Below the pieces are notes generated by a model. The model had not been told where the DNA came from, did not search any database, and saw nothing but the letters and a program-made list of their open reading frames with translations. A stretch of 64,000 nt of DNA, taken from NCBI RefSeq assembly GCF_016909575.1, contig NZ_JAFBGA010000001.1, positions 744,001 through 808,000 on the forward strand. The letters are read 5' to 3'. Below, piece after piece: positions 17,359 to 25,970 of the stretch. This DNA comes from Streptomyces sp. HB132 (GTDB lineage: Bacteria; Actinomycetota; Actinomycetes; Streptomycetales; Streptomycetaceae). Positions within the stretch are counted from its first letter, which is position 1. Each line of letters starts with the position of its first letter. The position numbers and the translations under genes were made by a program.

Positions 17359-18708
17359 TCAGGCGGCCCGCCGCCCCCACTGGAGCGCGAGCACCACCAG
17401 GCCGATCCCCAGCCAGCACACGCCCACCAGCTGGGCGGTCGCCGTCGCCTCGAGGATCACCGCGACCAGTACGCCGGCACCCACCACCGGCACCACGACG
17501 TGGCGCCACCAGCTCGGCGGCCCCTCCATCCGGCGTACGGCGAACCAGCCGACCACCGACGCGTGCAGCAGCACGAACGCGGTGAGCGCGCCGACGTTCA
17601 CCACCGACACCAGGTGGTCGAGGCCGTCGTCGCGCCGGGCCGCCCACACCGCCGCCACCAGCGTCACGACCGCGGCGCACGCGATCGCGACGCGCGGCAC
17701 CCCCGACCTGCCGTCGACCCGGGAGAGGAACGACGGCAGCCGCCCCTCCCTGCCCATCGCGAACACCAGCCGCCCGGCCGCCGCCTGCCCGGCCAGCGCC
17801 GCGAAGGCCGCCCCGATCGCCTTGCTGACGGCCACCAGGTCGTGCAGCCAGGTGCCGACCGAGGCGTCCACCGCGTCGTAGAACGCGGACCCCTGCATCA
17901 CCGGGTCCGCCGCGAGCTCCGCCGAGCTCACCGGTTGCAGCAGGGCCGCCAGATACGACTGGACGACGAACAGCACCCCGGCGAGCAGCAGGCAGAAGAG
18001 CACCGCCCTCGCCACCTTCGCCGAACCCCCCGTCACCTCCTCCGCGAACGAGGCGATCGCGTCGAAGCCCAGATAGGAGAGCACGGCGACGGACACCGCC
18101 CCCAGCACCGCGGTCGTCGAGAACCCGGTGTCCCCGGTGAGAGGCGTCAGCCAGCCGCGCTGGGCCCCGTCCCTGGCCAGTACGACCACGGCGGACACCA
18201 CGAACACCAGCAGCACCACGATCTCCATGGCGAGCACCGCGAAGCCCACCCGGGCCGCAGCCCGTACGCCCCAGAGGTTGAGCAGGGTCGTCACCACGAC
18301 CGCGATCGCCGTCCACACCCACCGCGACACCTCGGGGACCAGGGCGTTCATCGCGATCCCGGAGAAGAGGTAGGCCACGGCAGGGATGAGCAGGTAGTCG
18401 AGCATGGCCATCCAGCCGGCGATGAACCCCGGCCCCTCCCCGAGGCCCTTACGGGCGTAGGCGAAGACCGACCCGGCCAGCGGGGCGACACGGACCATCT
18501 GGGCGTAGCTGAACGCCGTGAAGGCCATCACCACCGTCGCCACCAGGTACACCAGCGCCACGGCCCCGTCGGACTTCGCGTCGAGCGTGCCGAACACGCC
18601 GACCGGGGCCATGGGGGCGATGAACAGCAGCCCGTAGACCACCAGGTCCCGGAACCCGAGTGTGCGCCTCAGCGATCCCTCGTCCGTGCTGCTGCCGCTG
18701 TCCGCCAT
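17359..18708 (-). CDS. APC-family amino acid permease
   Basis: 449-aa integral membrane protein with about 12 hydrophobic segments. The first transmembrane region reads [19 protein letters not shown], the conserved opening of amino acid-polyamine-organocation transporters, and [21 protein letters not shown] and [19 protein letters not shown] match helix 2-3 and 6 motifs of the family. It probably takes up or exchanges an amino acid or amine with cation symport; the substrate is not predictable. The ATG at 18708 has GGAGG 5 nt upstream. It is first in a leftward operon with xseA and xseB and diverges from ispH. Confidence 0.92.
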   Translation of the reverse strand: MADSGSSTDEGSLRRTLGFRDLVVYGLLFIAPMAPVGVFGTLDAKSDGAVALVYLVATVVMAFTAFSYAQMVRVAPLAGSVFAYARKGLGEGPGFIAGWMAMLDYLLIPAVAYLFSGIAMNALVPEVSRWVWTAIAVVVTTLLNLWGVRAAARVGFAVLAMEIVVLLVFVVSAVVVLARDGAQRGWLTPLTGDTGFSTTAVLGAVSVAVLSYLGFDAIASFAEEVTGGSAKVARAVLFCLLLAGVLFVVQSYLAALLQPVSSAELAADPVMQGSAFYDAVDASVGTWLHDLVAVSKAIGAAFAALAGQAAAGRLVFAMGREGRLPSFLSRVDGRSGVPRVAIACAAVVTLVAAVWAARRDDGLDHLVSVVNVGALTAFVLLHASVVGWFAVRRMEGPPSWWRHVVVPVVGAGVLVAVILEATATAQLVGVCWLGIGLVVLALQWGRRAA

Positions 18709-18782
18709 GAAGCCTCCGTCACTGGATTGCGTACGCATCAGTCTCCCGACCCCGCCGATCCGGCGCCTGTTCGGTACGGCCT

Positions 18783-18788
18783 TACGAT
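18783..18788 (+). promoter_or_regulatory. -10 box of a leaderless promoter (ispH)
   Basis: TACGAT followed by 7 nt (GGGACGC) and the ATG at 18796. No ribosome-binding site is visible. Confidence 0.6.
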
Positions 18789-18795
18789 GGGACGC

Positions 18796-19776
18796 ATGAC
18801 TGCAACTCCTGCCCGCCGTGTCCTGCTCGCCGCGCCCCGTGGCTACTGCGCGGGCGTGGACCGCGCCGTGATCGCCGTCGAGAAGGCCCTGGAGCAGTAC
18901 GGTGCCCCGATCTACGTCCGTCACGAGATCGTGCACAACAAGTACGTCGTGCAAACGCTCGAGAAGAAGGGCGCGATCTTCGTCGACGTGACCGCGGAGG
19001 TTCCCGAGGGCTCCATCGTGATGTTCTCCGCGCACGGCGTCGCCCCGACTGTCCACGCGGAGGCCGCCGAGCGCAATCTCGCGACGATCGACGCGACCTG
19101 CCCGCTGGTCACCAAGGTCCACAAGGAAGCCGTCCGCTACGCCAAGGAGGACTACGACATCCTCCTGATCGGCCACGAGGGTCACGAGGAGGTCATCGGC
19201 ACGAGCGGCGAGGCCCCCGACCACATCACGCTGGTCGACGGCCCCGAGGACGTCGCCAACGTCGAGGTCCGCGACGAGTCGAAGGTCGTCTGGCTCTCCC
19301 AGACCACGCTCTCCGTCGACGAGACGATGGAGACGGTCGGCGCCCTCAAGAACAAGTTCCCGAACCTCCTCTCCCCGCCCAGCGACGACATCTGCTACGC
19401 CACGCAGAACCGCCAGGTCGCGGTGAAGAAGCTGGCCGAGGACGCCGAGCTGGTCATCGTCGTCGGCTCGAAGAACTCCTCCAACTCGATCCGCATGGTC
19501 GAGGTGGCCCTGGACGCAGGCGCTCAGGCCGCCCACCTGGTGGACTTCGCCGACGAGATCGACGAGGCATGGCTGGAGGGCGTCACCACGGTCGGCCTCA
19601 CCTCGGGCGCCTCGGTGCCCGACGTCCTGGTCGACGGGGTGCTGGAGTGGCTGGGCGAGCGGGGCTACGCGGACGTGGAGACGGTCAAGACGGCGGACGA
19701 GTCGATCACCTTCTCGCTGCCGAAGGAGCTCCGCCGCGACCTGCGTGCCGAGGCCGCGGCGCTCGCCGCCGAGTAG
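18796..19776 (+). CDS. ispH: 4-hydroxy-3-methylbut-2-enyl diphosphate reductase (LytB)
   Basis: 326-aa iron-sulfur enzyme, the last step of the MEP isoprenoid pathway, reducing HMBPP to IPP and DMAPP. The three conserved cluster cysteines are C18 (RGYCAGV), C102 ([11 protein letters not shown]) and C200 ([11 protein letters not shown]). Also present are the active-site [23 protein letters not shown], the SKNSSNS loop and [10 protein letters not shown]. The start codon was chosen by family alignment and by the leaderless -10 box; an ATG three codons earlier (18787) overlaps that box. The open frame extends far upstream antisense to the xse operon, which is a GC-rich shadow. Confidence 0.96.
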   Translation: MTATPARRVLLAAPRGYCAGVDRAVIAVEKALEQYGAPIYVRHEIVHNKYVVQTLEKKGAIFVDVTAEVPEGSIVMFSAHGVAPTVHAEAAERNLATIDATCPLVTKVHKEAVRYAKEDYDILLIGHEGHEEVIGTSGEAPDHITLVDGPEDVANVEVRDESKVVWLSQTTLSVDETMETVGALKNKFPNLLSPPSDDICYATQNRQVAVKKLAEDAELVIVVGSKNSSNSIRMVEVALDAGAQAAHLVDFADEIDEAWLEGVTTVGLTSGASVPDVLVDGVLEWLGERGYADVETVKTADESITFSLPKELRRDLRAEAAALAAE

Positions 19777-19870
19777 ACCCGGGGTACGCGGCTCTCCCGC
19801 GGGTGACCCGCGCGCCCGTGCGGGCGTCGCCGGTTCGCCCGTCGGGGGAGTGATCGGCGCCACCTGGCCG

Positions 19871-19876
19871 TACCGT
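19871..19876 (+). promoter_or_regulatory. -10 box of a leaderless promoter (ppgK)
   Basis: TACCGT followed by 7 nt and the ATG at 19884. This spacing argues for the ATG rather than the GTG at 19875, which overlaps the box. Confidence 0.6.
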
Positions 19877-19883
19877 GGATCAC

Positions 19884-20621
19884 ATGGAGATCTTCGGTGT
19901 GGATATCGGCGGTTCAGGGATCAAGGGCGCGCCCGTGGACCTGGATCGCGGAGAGCTGGCGCGGGAGCGCCACAAGGTACTGACACCTCACCCGGCCACG
20001 CCCGGCAGTGTGGCCGACGGTGTGGCCGAGGTCGTCGGCCATTTCGACTGGCAGGGGCCGGTCGGCATCACCTTCCCCGGAGTGGTCACCGGCGGCATCA
20101 CCAGGACCGCGGCCAATGTGGACAAGGGCTGGATCGACACGGACGCGCGGACGCTGCTCAGCGACCGGATCGGACAGCCCGTCACGATCCTCAACGACGC
20201 CGACGCGGCGGGTGTCGCCGAGATGACCTTCGGCGCGGGCCGCGGCCGCAAGGGCACGGTGATCATGCTGACCCTCGGTACGGGCATCGGCAGCGCTCTC
20301 TTCACCGACGGGCAGCTGGTCCCCAACACCGAGCTCGGCCATCTGGAGCTGCACGGTCACGACGCGGAGAAGCGTGCCTCCACGAAGGCCAAGGAGGACG
20401 AGGACCTCAGCTGGCACCACTGGGCGCACCGGGTGCAGAAGTACCTGGTCCACGTGGAGATGCTGTTCTCGCCCGAGCTCTTCATCATCGGCGGCGGCGT
20501 CAGCCGCAAGGCCGAGAAGTTCCTGCCGCTCATCGAGCGCGTACGGGCCGAGATGGTCCCCGCCGAGCTGCAGAACAACGCCGGCATCGTCGGCGCGGCC
20601 ATGGCGGCCGCCGGCAAGTAA
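19884..20621 (+). CDS. ppgK: Polyphosphate glucokinase
   Basis: 245-aa ROK-family kinase that phosphorylates glucose using polyphosphate or ATP. Motifs: phosphate-1 [38 protein letters not shown] with the PPGK-specific [24 protein letters not shown], and the adenosine region [12 protein letters not shown]. The C-terminal [19 protein letters not shown] is typical. It provides glucose 6-phosphate from polyphosphate stores in the cytoplasm. The gene ends 3 nt from the convergent DUF6542 gene with no obvious terminator between. Confidence 0.95.
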   Translation: MEIFGVDIGGSGIKGAPVDLDRGELARERHKVLTPHPATPGSVADGVAEVVGHFDWQGPVGITFPGVVTGGITRTAANVDKGWIDTDARTLLSDRIGQPVTILNDADAAGVAEMTFGAGRGRKGTVIMLTLGTGIGSALFTDGQLVPNTELGHLELHGHDAEKRASTKAKEDEDLSWHHWAHRVQKYLVHVEMLFSPELFIIGGGVSRKAEKFLPLIERVRAEMVPAELQNNAGIVGAAMAAAGK

Positions 20622-20624
20622 CCC

Positions 20625-21224
20625 CTAGGCGCGGGGGCGGCGGGCAGCCCGGTCGGCCCTGACCAGGTGACGCTGCCGCTCCCGCATCTGCCGGACCTTC
20701 CGCACGGTGGCGATGAGACCCGCGACGAGCGTGCCCCCGTACAGCCAGCCGGCGTGGACCGCCAGCGCGGTCACCACGGCCATCGTGTGACCGCCGAAGC
20801 CGCCCGTGCCCCCGGCGACGGGGATCACGCCGACCGCGAAGGCGATGGGCACGATGATCGGCGCGGTCACCAGGTCGGCGGGCCGCACCCAGAGGGCGGT
20901 CAGCGCGCTGACGGGCAGGAACAGCAGGCCGTACACGATCTCGGAACCGCCGAAGAGCAGCCGGTCGACGCAGGCCAGCAGGAACATGACGAGGGCTGCG
21001 AAAAGCCCGGCGCCGATCCCGGTCAGCCGGGGGTTGGGGAACCTGCGCAGCGCCTGGGCAAGGGGCCCGGCGCCGCCGGGCCGGGAACCCGCCGCTCGCC
21101 CCGCCACCGGCGGGGCGACGGTCACCGTCACCGCGGACCTCCCCTCGCCGAGGCCGCCCGGCGGGGCGGACCGGACCTGCGAGGGCTGCCTGCGCTGCGG
21201 GGTATGTGTCCTGTGCTGCTCCAC
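20625..21224 (-). CDS. DUF6542-type membrane protein
   Basis: 199-aa integral membrane protein. A disordered basic N-terminus of about 65 residues precedes four hydrophobic segments: LTGIGAGLFAALVMFLLACV, IVYGLLFLPVSALTALWV, LVTAPIIVPIAFAVGVIPV and MAVVTALAVHAGWLYGGTLV. It ends with a basic cytoplasmic tail. It matches the small-membrane-protein family annotated DUF6542 in Streptomyces, always near ychF/ppgK as far as I recall. The GTG start has a TAGGTT -10 box (21231-21236) 6 nt upstream, so it is probably leaderless. No function is known. Confidence 0.78.
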   Translation of the reverse strand: MEQHRTHTPQRRQPSQVRSAPPGGLGEGRSAVTVTVAPPVAGRAAGSRPGGAGPLAQALRRFPNPRLTGIGAGLFAALVMFLLACVDRLLFGGSEIVYGLLFLPVSALTALWVRPADLVTAPIIVPIAFAVGVIPVAGGTGGFGGHTMAVVTALAVHAGWLYGGTLVAGLIATVRKVRQMRERQRHLVRADRAARRPRA

Positions 21225-21230
21225 CCGGAC

Positions 21231-21236
21231 AACCTA
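21231..21236 (-). promoter_or_regulatory. -10 box of a leaderless promoter (DUF6542 gene)
   Basis: TAGGTT on the minus strand with GTCCGG (6 nt) before the GTG at 21224. Confidence 0.55.
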
Positions 21237-21451
21237 GGTCGCCGGGTGCACTCTTTCGGGCGTTGGACACGCGTTTTGGACGACCTTGGCGTTGCGTTCG
21301 ACCCCGCACGGCCGAAACAGGCCCGTCCGGCCCTGACCGGCTCCGTCCCTGCACCCGTGACGGGGCGCCCCGCCCCGCCCGTAAACTGGAGAATCGGTCC
21401 ACTCCCGGCCCGCCCGCACAGCCCCTCACCTCACTTCAGGAAGTCGCCAAA

Positions 21452-22540
<1,089 letters not shown>

Positions 22541-22556
22541 CGAGAAGTCAAGAGAT

Positions 22557-22588
22557 GTGCCCGGCCCGCTTGTCGGTGGGTCGGGCAC
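22557..22588 (+). terminator. Hairpin downstream of ychF
   Basis: Imperfect 11-bp arms GTGCCCGGCCC / GGGTCGGGCAC (one mismatch), 17 bp after the ychF stop. Probable terminator, also positioned to end the leftward vapBC transcript. Confidence 0.6.
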
Positions 22589-22672
22589 AGGTGTACGTCC
22601 GCGTGGAGTCCTTGTGCCGCGAAGCGCTGAGGTGTTGGTGACGGGTCTGGTTGGTGCGACTGCGGCCGGCGT

Positions 22673-23065
22673 TCAGACTTTGACGACCTCTACGGCGGAG
22701 CCGCACAGGAGCGTCAGGTCCTCGGGATCGGAGGTCAGGACGGTGACCGGCTGGAGTGCGGTGCGGGCGATGACGGCGAAGGCGGCGTCGATGGCGTACT
22801 TGTGGCCGTGGAGGCGGTGGCTGCGCAGGAGGGCTGCGGCCTGATCGGTGATCTCCTTGGTGACGTCGTGGACGTCGACGCGGGAGAGGACCCACTTGAT
22901 CCGGGCGGGGTGAATGCGCTCGTAGTCGGCCTCGAGGGTGGTCATGGCGCTTGTTGCCACGCGGATGCCTTCCTCCGATGCCGCCTGGATCAGGGCCATG
23001 ACAGTGCGGTCCTTGCGGTAGAGCTTGGAGAGGCCTTCGCTGTCGAGCAGTAGGGTGCCGGGCAT
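22673..23065 (-). CDS. vapC: PIN-domain toxin (VapC-like)
   Basis: 130-aa PIN-domain RNase. The acidic metal-binding residues are in the expected order: D8 in LLLDSEGLSKL, the Thr/Glu of SAMTTLEADY, the Asp of HKYAIDAAFAVIARTA and the final Asp of TVLTSDPEDLTLL. VapC toxins cleave tRNA or rRNA and stop growth when freed from the antitoxin. Its ATG overlaps the antitoxin stop by one base (TGATG), the standard toxin-antitoxin arrangement. It lies in a segment bounded by a 15-bp repeat of the ychF end, which suggests acquisition by insertion. Target unknown. Confidence 0.85.
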   Translation of the reverse strand: MPGTLLLDSEGLSKLYRKDRTVMALIQAASEEGIRVATSAMTTLEADYERIHPARIKWVLSRVDVHDVTKEITDQAAALLRSHRLHGHKYAIDAAFAVIARTALQPVTVLTSDPEDLTLLCGSAVEVVKV

Positions 23066-23316
23066 CAGGCTGCGGCCCCGCCGACCTGCCGGTGGTCATG
23101 GCGCAGCAGCGTGCGGGCGGCTTCGACTTCCTCGCGGGTGAGCTCGTCATTGTCGGTCGCGAAGTCGGCGACGATCTCCCGGAGCTTGTCCATGGCGACC
23201 CGTTGTTCGAGGGCTTCGGCGACGTAGGAGGAGAAACCGCCGGGCCCGACGTGGGCGCGTGCGGCTTCGGCGAGGTCCTCGGGCAGGCTGATCGAATACT
23301 TCTTGCTACTACTCAT
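23065..23316 (-). CDS. vapB: Ribbon-helix-helix antitoxin (VapB-like)
   Basis: 83-aa antitoxin. The N-terminal ribbon-helix-helix, KKYSISLPEDLAEAARAHV then GGFSSYVAEALEQRV, binds operator DNA as a dimer. The acidic C-terminal part (ADFATDNDELTREEVEAAR) would wrap the toxin. It neutralises the downstream PIN toxin and should autorepress the operon. Two in-frame ATGs exist: 23316 (MSSSKKYS), with GGGGA just upstream, and 23325 three codons earlier; I used 23316. Antitoxin and toxin share one base of overlap. Confidence 0.85.
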   Translation of the reverse strand: MSSSKKYSISLPEDLAEAARAHVGPGGFSSYVAEALEQRVAMDKLREIVADFATDNDELTREEVEAARTLLRHDHRQVGGAAA

Positions 23317-23325
23317 GGTCCCCAT

Positions 23326-23778
23326 GCTACCGGTGGTCGTAAGTGTCTGGGCGTAAATGGCCGTAGCCGCGCGGACTGTGCGGACGGGTATCCGTCCGGT
23401 CCGCAGAGAGTCTGCAGACACCCGTAAGCGCCCGTCACAGGCCAACGCGAGCCAACGGAGAAATGGCTGGTCAGGGCCCTGGATGGGGCTCCTTCGCAGG
23501 CCAGGATCAGACCGCGGACATTCCGCTTCAACGTGACCTGGAGGCGGGAGAGCAGCCGGTGCGCGGCCGGGCCTTGTCCGCCTTCCCGTAGACGGCCTCC
23601 ACCACGTCAGGGAGGCAGGCACCTGTCCGGCCCGCCGGACTTGGGGAACTCGGCCGCGGAGGCGGGCTCGCGTGCCCCGGTTCGGTATCCCCGAAAGCCC
23701 TTGGTGCGGCAGGGTCGGTGCGGCAGACTTGAGGCCGGGAATCTTCGGCGTACGCGCCAAACTCGGGGGAGTGCGAAG
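23326..23778. other. Intergenic region with insertion-boundary repeat
   Basis: About 450 bp between the antitoxin start and the next gene. It contains the vapBC promoter region, the second copy of the 15-bp ychF repeat at 23521-23535, and then sequence up to the GTG at 23779. In-frame reading through 23533 gives low-complexity peptides without gene-like features. No integrase remnant was recognised. Confidence 0.5.
23521..23535 (+). repeat. 15-bp direct repeat, copy 2 (displaced ychF end)
   Basis: Identical to 22523-22537, 998 bp away. Here the 15 bases are followed by ACCTGG instead of the TGA stop, and the preceding bases are unrelated to ychF. This is what a displaced attachment-core copy would look like. 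Confidence 0.8.
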
Positions 23779-24975
23779 GTGAATCGCCGCCTGTCCATGG
23801 CGCTGGCCGCATACGGGGCCTGGAGCCAGGCGATCCTGCTGTTCCTGTTCGACCCGATGAAGCGGTGGATCACCGGAACGCTCGTGACCGGAGCGAGCAT
23901 CGGGGACGTCCGGGTGCTGGGGCTGTCGCTGGACGGCTTCGCGGTGCGCGGCCTCGATCACGTCGGGGGATGGCTGCCGCAGCTCGTCTTCATCGTGTCG
24001 AGCGGCATCCTGACGTACTGCGTGTTCCGGGGCGCGCCAGGACTCAAGCCGCAGCTGCGCACGGTCCTCGCCCTGGCCGGGGCCGTACTGCTGGCCGCGG
24101 GTGCGGCGACGCTGGTCCGCCCGGCACTGGCACCGGGAGCGGGCCGGGCCCTGCCCACGTACGCAGAGTGGCTCGGCAGCGCCCAGTTGGGCGCGGAACC
24201 GGCCGCGGCCGCGCAGTTCGCCCTCTGCACCGTCTGGTTGCCCGTCACCATCTGGTTCGTCGTGTGGCGGTGCCGGGGCCTGCCGTTCGTGCGGGCCTTC
24301 TTCGGCCTGCCGGAAGGCGCGGGGGTGAGCGCCGAGGAGCCCGTCCCCCTGCTCGCCGCGCGGGAGCGGCGGGACCTGGTGTACGCCGGGCTGATCCCGC
24401 CGGTGCTGCTGGCCGTGGCGGGCGGCCAGTACCTCCGGCACACCGATGTGCGGCCGTCGGGCGTGCCGGACTCCGTCACCTTCGACCCGCAACGCTGGGC
24501 CCCGTACAGCCCGCCGGCCCTGGTCGACGAGTGGAGCGGCGTCCTCTATCCGGCACTGCGTCTTCGCCCGCTCGACACGGAGCGGGCCGGCGGCTGGATC
24601 GCGACGCTCGCGGTCTGTGTGGTCTTCCTCGTGGCGACGGCGGTCGCTCTCCGCTCCGTCGCCCGGCGCGCGACGGCCACACGAGGGAGCGCGACGGCGC
24701 TCCTGCGTCTGTTCATGAAGGGCTGGTACGCGATGTTGCTCGCTGCCGTCGCCGCGGCCCTCGTGGACGGCTGGTTGCTGCAGTGGTTCGCCCCGCGCAG
24801 GGCGGATTCCACGTCACCGCTGTGGGTGGCGGTCGGTGACGCCGTGCGGTTCGGGACCGCGTGGGGGTGGGCGACGGGGCTCGCGTGCCTGGGAGCGGTT
24901 CTGTTGACGAGACGCCGGGGAGCCCCTGCGGCACCGGGTGCGGACGTGGTCGAGGAGCAGTTGGACGATGCCTAG
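23779..24975 (+). CDS. Polytopic membrane protein of unknown function
   Basis: 398-aa protein with about seven hydrophobic segments, including MALAAYGAWSQAILLFLF, GWLPQLVFIVSSGILTYCVF, LRTVLALAGAVLLAAGAATL, QFALCTVWLPVTIWFVVW, a long extracytoplasmic loop (about residues 225-265) and paired C-terminal helices. It ends with the acidic tail DVVEEQLDDA. I do not recognise the family. The GTG at 23779 has GGGGGAG about 8 nt upstream. Its end overlaps the start of the next gene by 8 bp, so the two are probably co-translated and may work together. The pair sits just beyond the vapBC insertion scar and may be accessory. Confidence 0.75.
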   Translation: MNRRLSMALAAYGAWSQAILLFLFDPMKRWITGTLVTGASIGDVRVLGLSLDGFAVRGLDHVGGWLPQLVFIVSSGILTYCVFRGAPGLKPQLRTVLALAGAVLLAAGAATLVRPALAPGAGRALPTYAEWLGSAQLGAEPAAAAQFALCTVWLPVTIWFVVWRCRGLPFVRAFFGLPEGAGVSAEEPVPLLAARERRDLVYAGLIPPVLLAVAGGQYLRHTDVRPSGVPDSVTFDPQRWAPYSPPALVDEWSGVLYPALRLRPLDTERAGGWIATLAVCVVFLVATAVALRSVARRATATRGSATALLRLFMKGWYAMLLAAVAAALVDGWLLQWFAPRRADSTSPLWVAVGDAVRFGTAWGWATGLACLGAVLLTRRRGAPAAPGADVVEEQLDDA

Positions 24976-25939
24976 GAACCGACGTGTTGCCCACAGGACG
25001 GACGCGCTCACCCGGGCGAGCGTGCGCAGGGGCGTCGGGCCGCGCCCGGTCCAGCCCGAGGAGACACCGGCTGAGGGGGCGCCGGGCCGGATGCGCTACC
25101 TGAGAAGCCCGGCCACCTGGCTGGTGGGCATTCTCCTGGCGGTGGTGACCGTTACCTTCCAGGACGTGCTGGCCGCCTCGGTGAAGACGATCCTGCCGCT
25201 GGACCGGGTGCCGGACCGGCTCTCGCCGCAGAACGCCATCGATGTGGTCGAGGTCAGGGACGTCAAGGACTTCGGCTACTACCTTGTCAGGGACGGAGCG
25301 GACGGAGAACTGCTCGAAGAGCTGTCCTCGGCCGACTGGTGGCAGAACCGGAAGGCTGTCGACGTCGAAGACGCGTACTGGATGATCACCTTGCAGGGCC
25401 GCGCCGCGCAGCAGGTCCGGATCACCGACACCGTCCCCGAGTTGGAGGGGGGCTCGTGCAAGGCGTCCCTCGGCGGAAGCCTCATCAACGCTCCGTCCCA
25501 GGGCGTCATGGACGTCATCCCGCTGGAGCTGGCGGTGGACTCACCCCAGCCCCGCCTCAAGGCGTCCACGAAGGACGGGAAGGCGGCGGGGCCTTACTTC
25601 ACGGGGCCCGGGGCCAAGCACATCACGTTGAACCAGAACGAGACCGAGGCGTTCATCGTCCATGCGACGTCCGAGGACGGCTACTGCCGCTGGCGCTATC
25701 GCGTGCGCTACGAAGTCGGAGGCAGCACGGCCGAGATGACGATCGGTGCTCCGGGTGGCAGGCCCTTCGAGCTGACCGGAAGGCTGAGCGACACGTCGGG
25801 CTACCGCAACGTCTACTTCCCTCCCCTCGCGTGCAGGTATCAGGGCTCCAACATGCCCGACACGTGGTACAAGCAGACGGGAGCGGAGTACGCCCGCGAC
25901 CGCAAGGGCAGTGAAGAGCCTCCCTGCCCCACGACCTGA
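24968..25939 (+). CDS. Single-pass membrane protein of unknown function
   Basis: 323-aa protein: a basic, proline-rich cytoplasmic N-terminus of about 45 residues, one transmembrane helix (WLVGILLAVVTVTFQDVLAA), then a large extracytoplasmic domain. That domain holds three Cys (GGSCKASLGG, DGYCRWRYRVRYEVGG, PLACRYQGSNMPD) plus a fourth near the C-terminus, so one or two disulfides are likely. I do not recognise the family. The ATG overlaps the preceding membrane-protein gene and has GAGGAG about 10 nt upstream. A sensor or surface-complex role with its neighbour is only a guess. Confidence 0.75.
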   Translation: MPRNRRVAHRTDALTRASVRRGVGPRPVQPEETPAEGAPGRMRYLRSPATWLVGILLAVVTVTFQDVLAASVKTILPLDRVPDRLSPQNAIDVVEVRDVKDFGYYLVRDGADGELLEELSSADWWQNRKAVDVEDAYWMITLQGRAAQQVRITDTVPELEGGSCKASLGGSLINAPSQGVMDVIPLELAVDSPQPRLKASTKDGKAAGPYFTGPGAKHITLNQNETEAFIVHATSEDGYCRWRYRVRYEVGGSTAEMTIGAPGGRPFELTGRLSDTSGYRNVYFPPLACRYQGSNMPDTWYKQTGAEYARDRKGSEEPPCPTT

Positions 25940-25970
25940 TCCACGGCCCCAGGCGACTGCCCCCGTGCGA

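Noticed and set aside
16931..18322. 463-codon minus-strand frame inside the APC permease and xseA genes
   Set aside because: It is the same strand in a different frame, Arg/Gly-rich, and overlaps two real genes with clear families.
15742..19776. Uninterrupted + strand frame of 1344 codons ending in ispH
   Set aside because: Only the last 326 codons encode IspH. The rest is antisense to xseB, xseA and the APC permease and is His/Arg/Pro-rich, as expected for GC-rich shadow frames.
23533..23778. N-terminal extension of the membrane-protein gene back to the 15-bp repeat
   Set aside because: The peptide is Arg/Pro/Ser-rich low complexity, and a good ribosome-binding site sits before the GTG at 23779.
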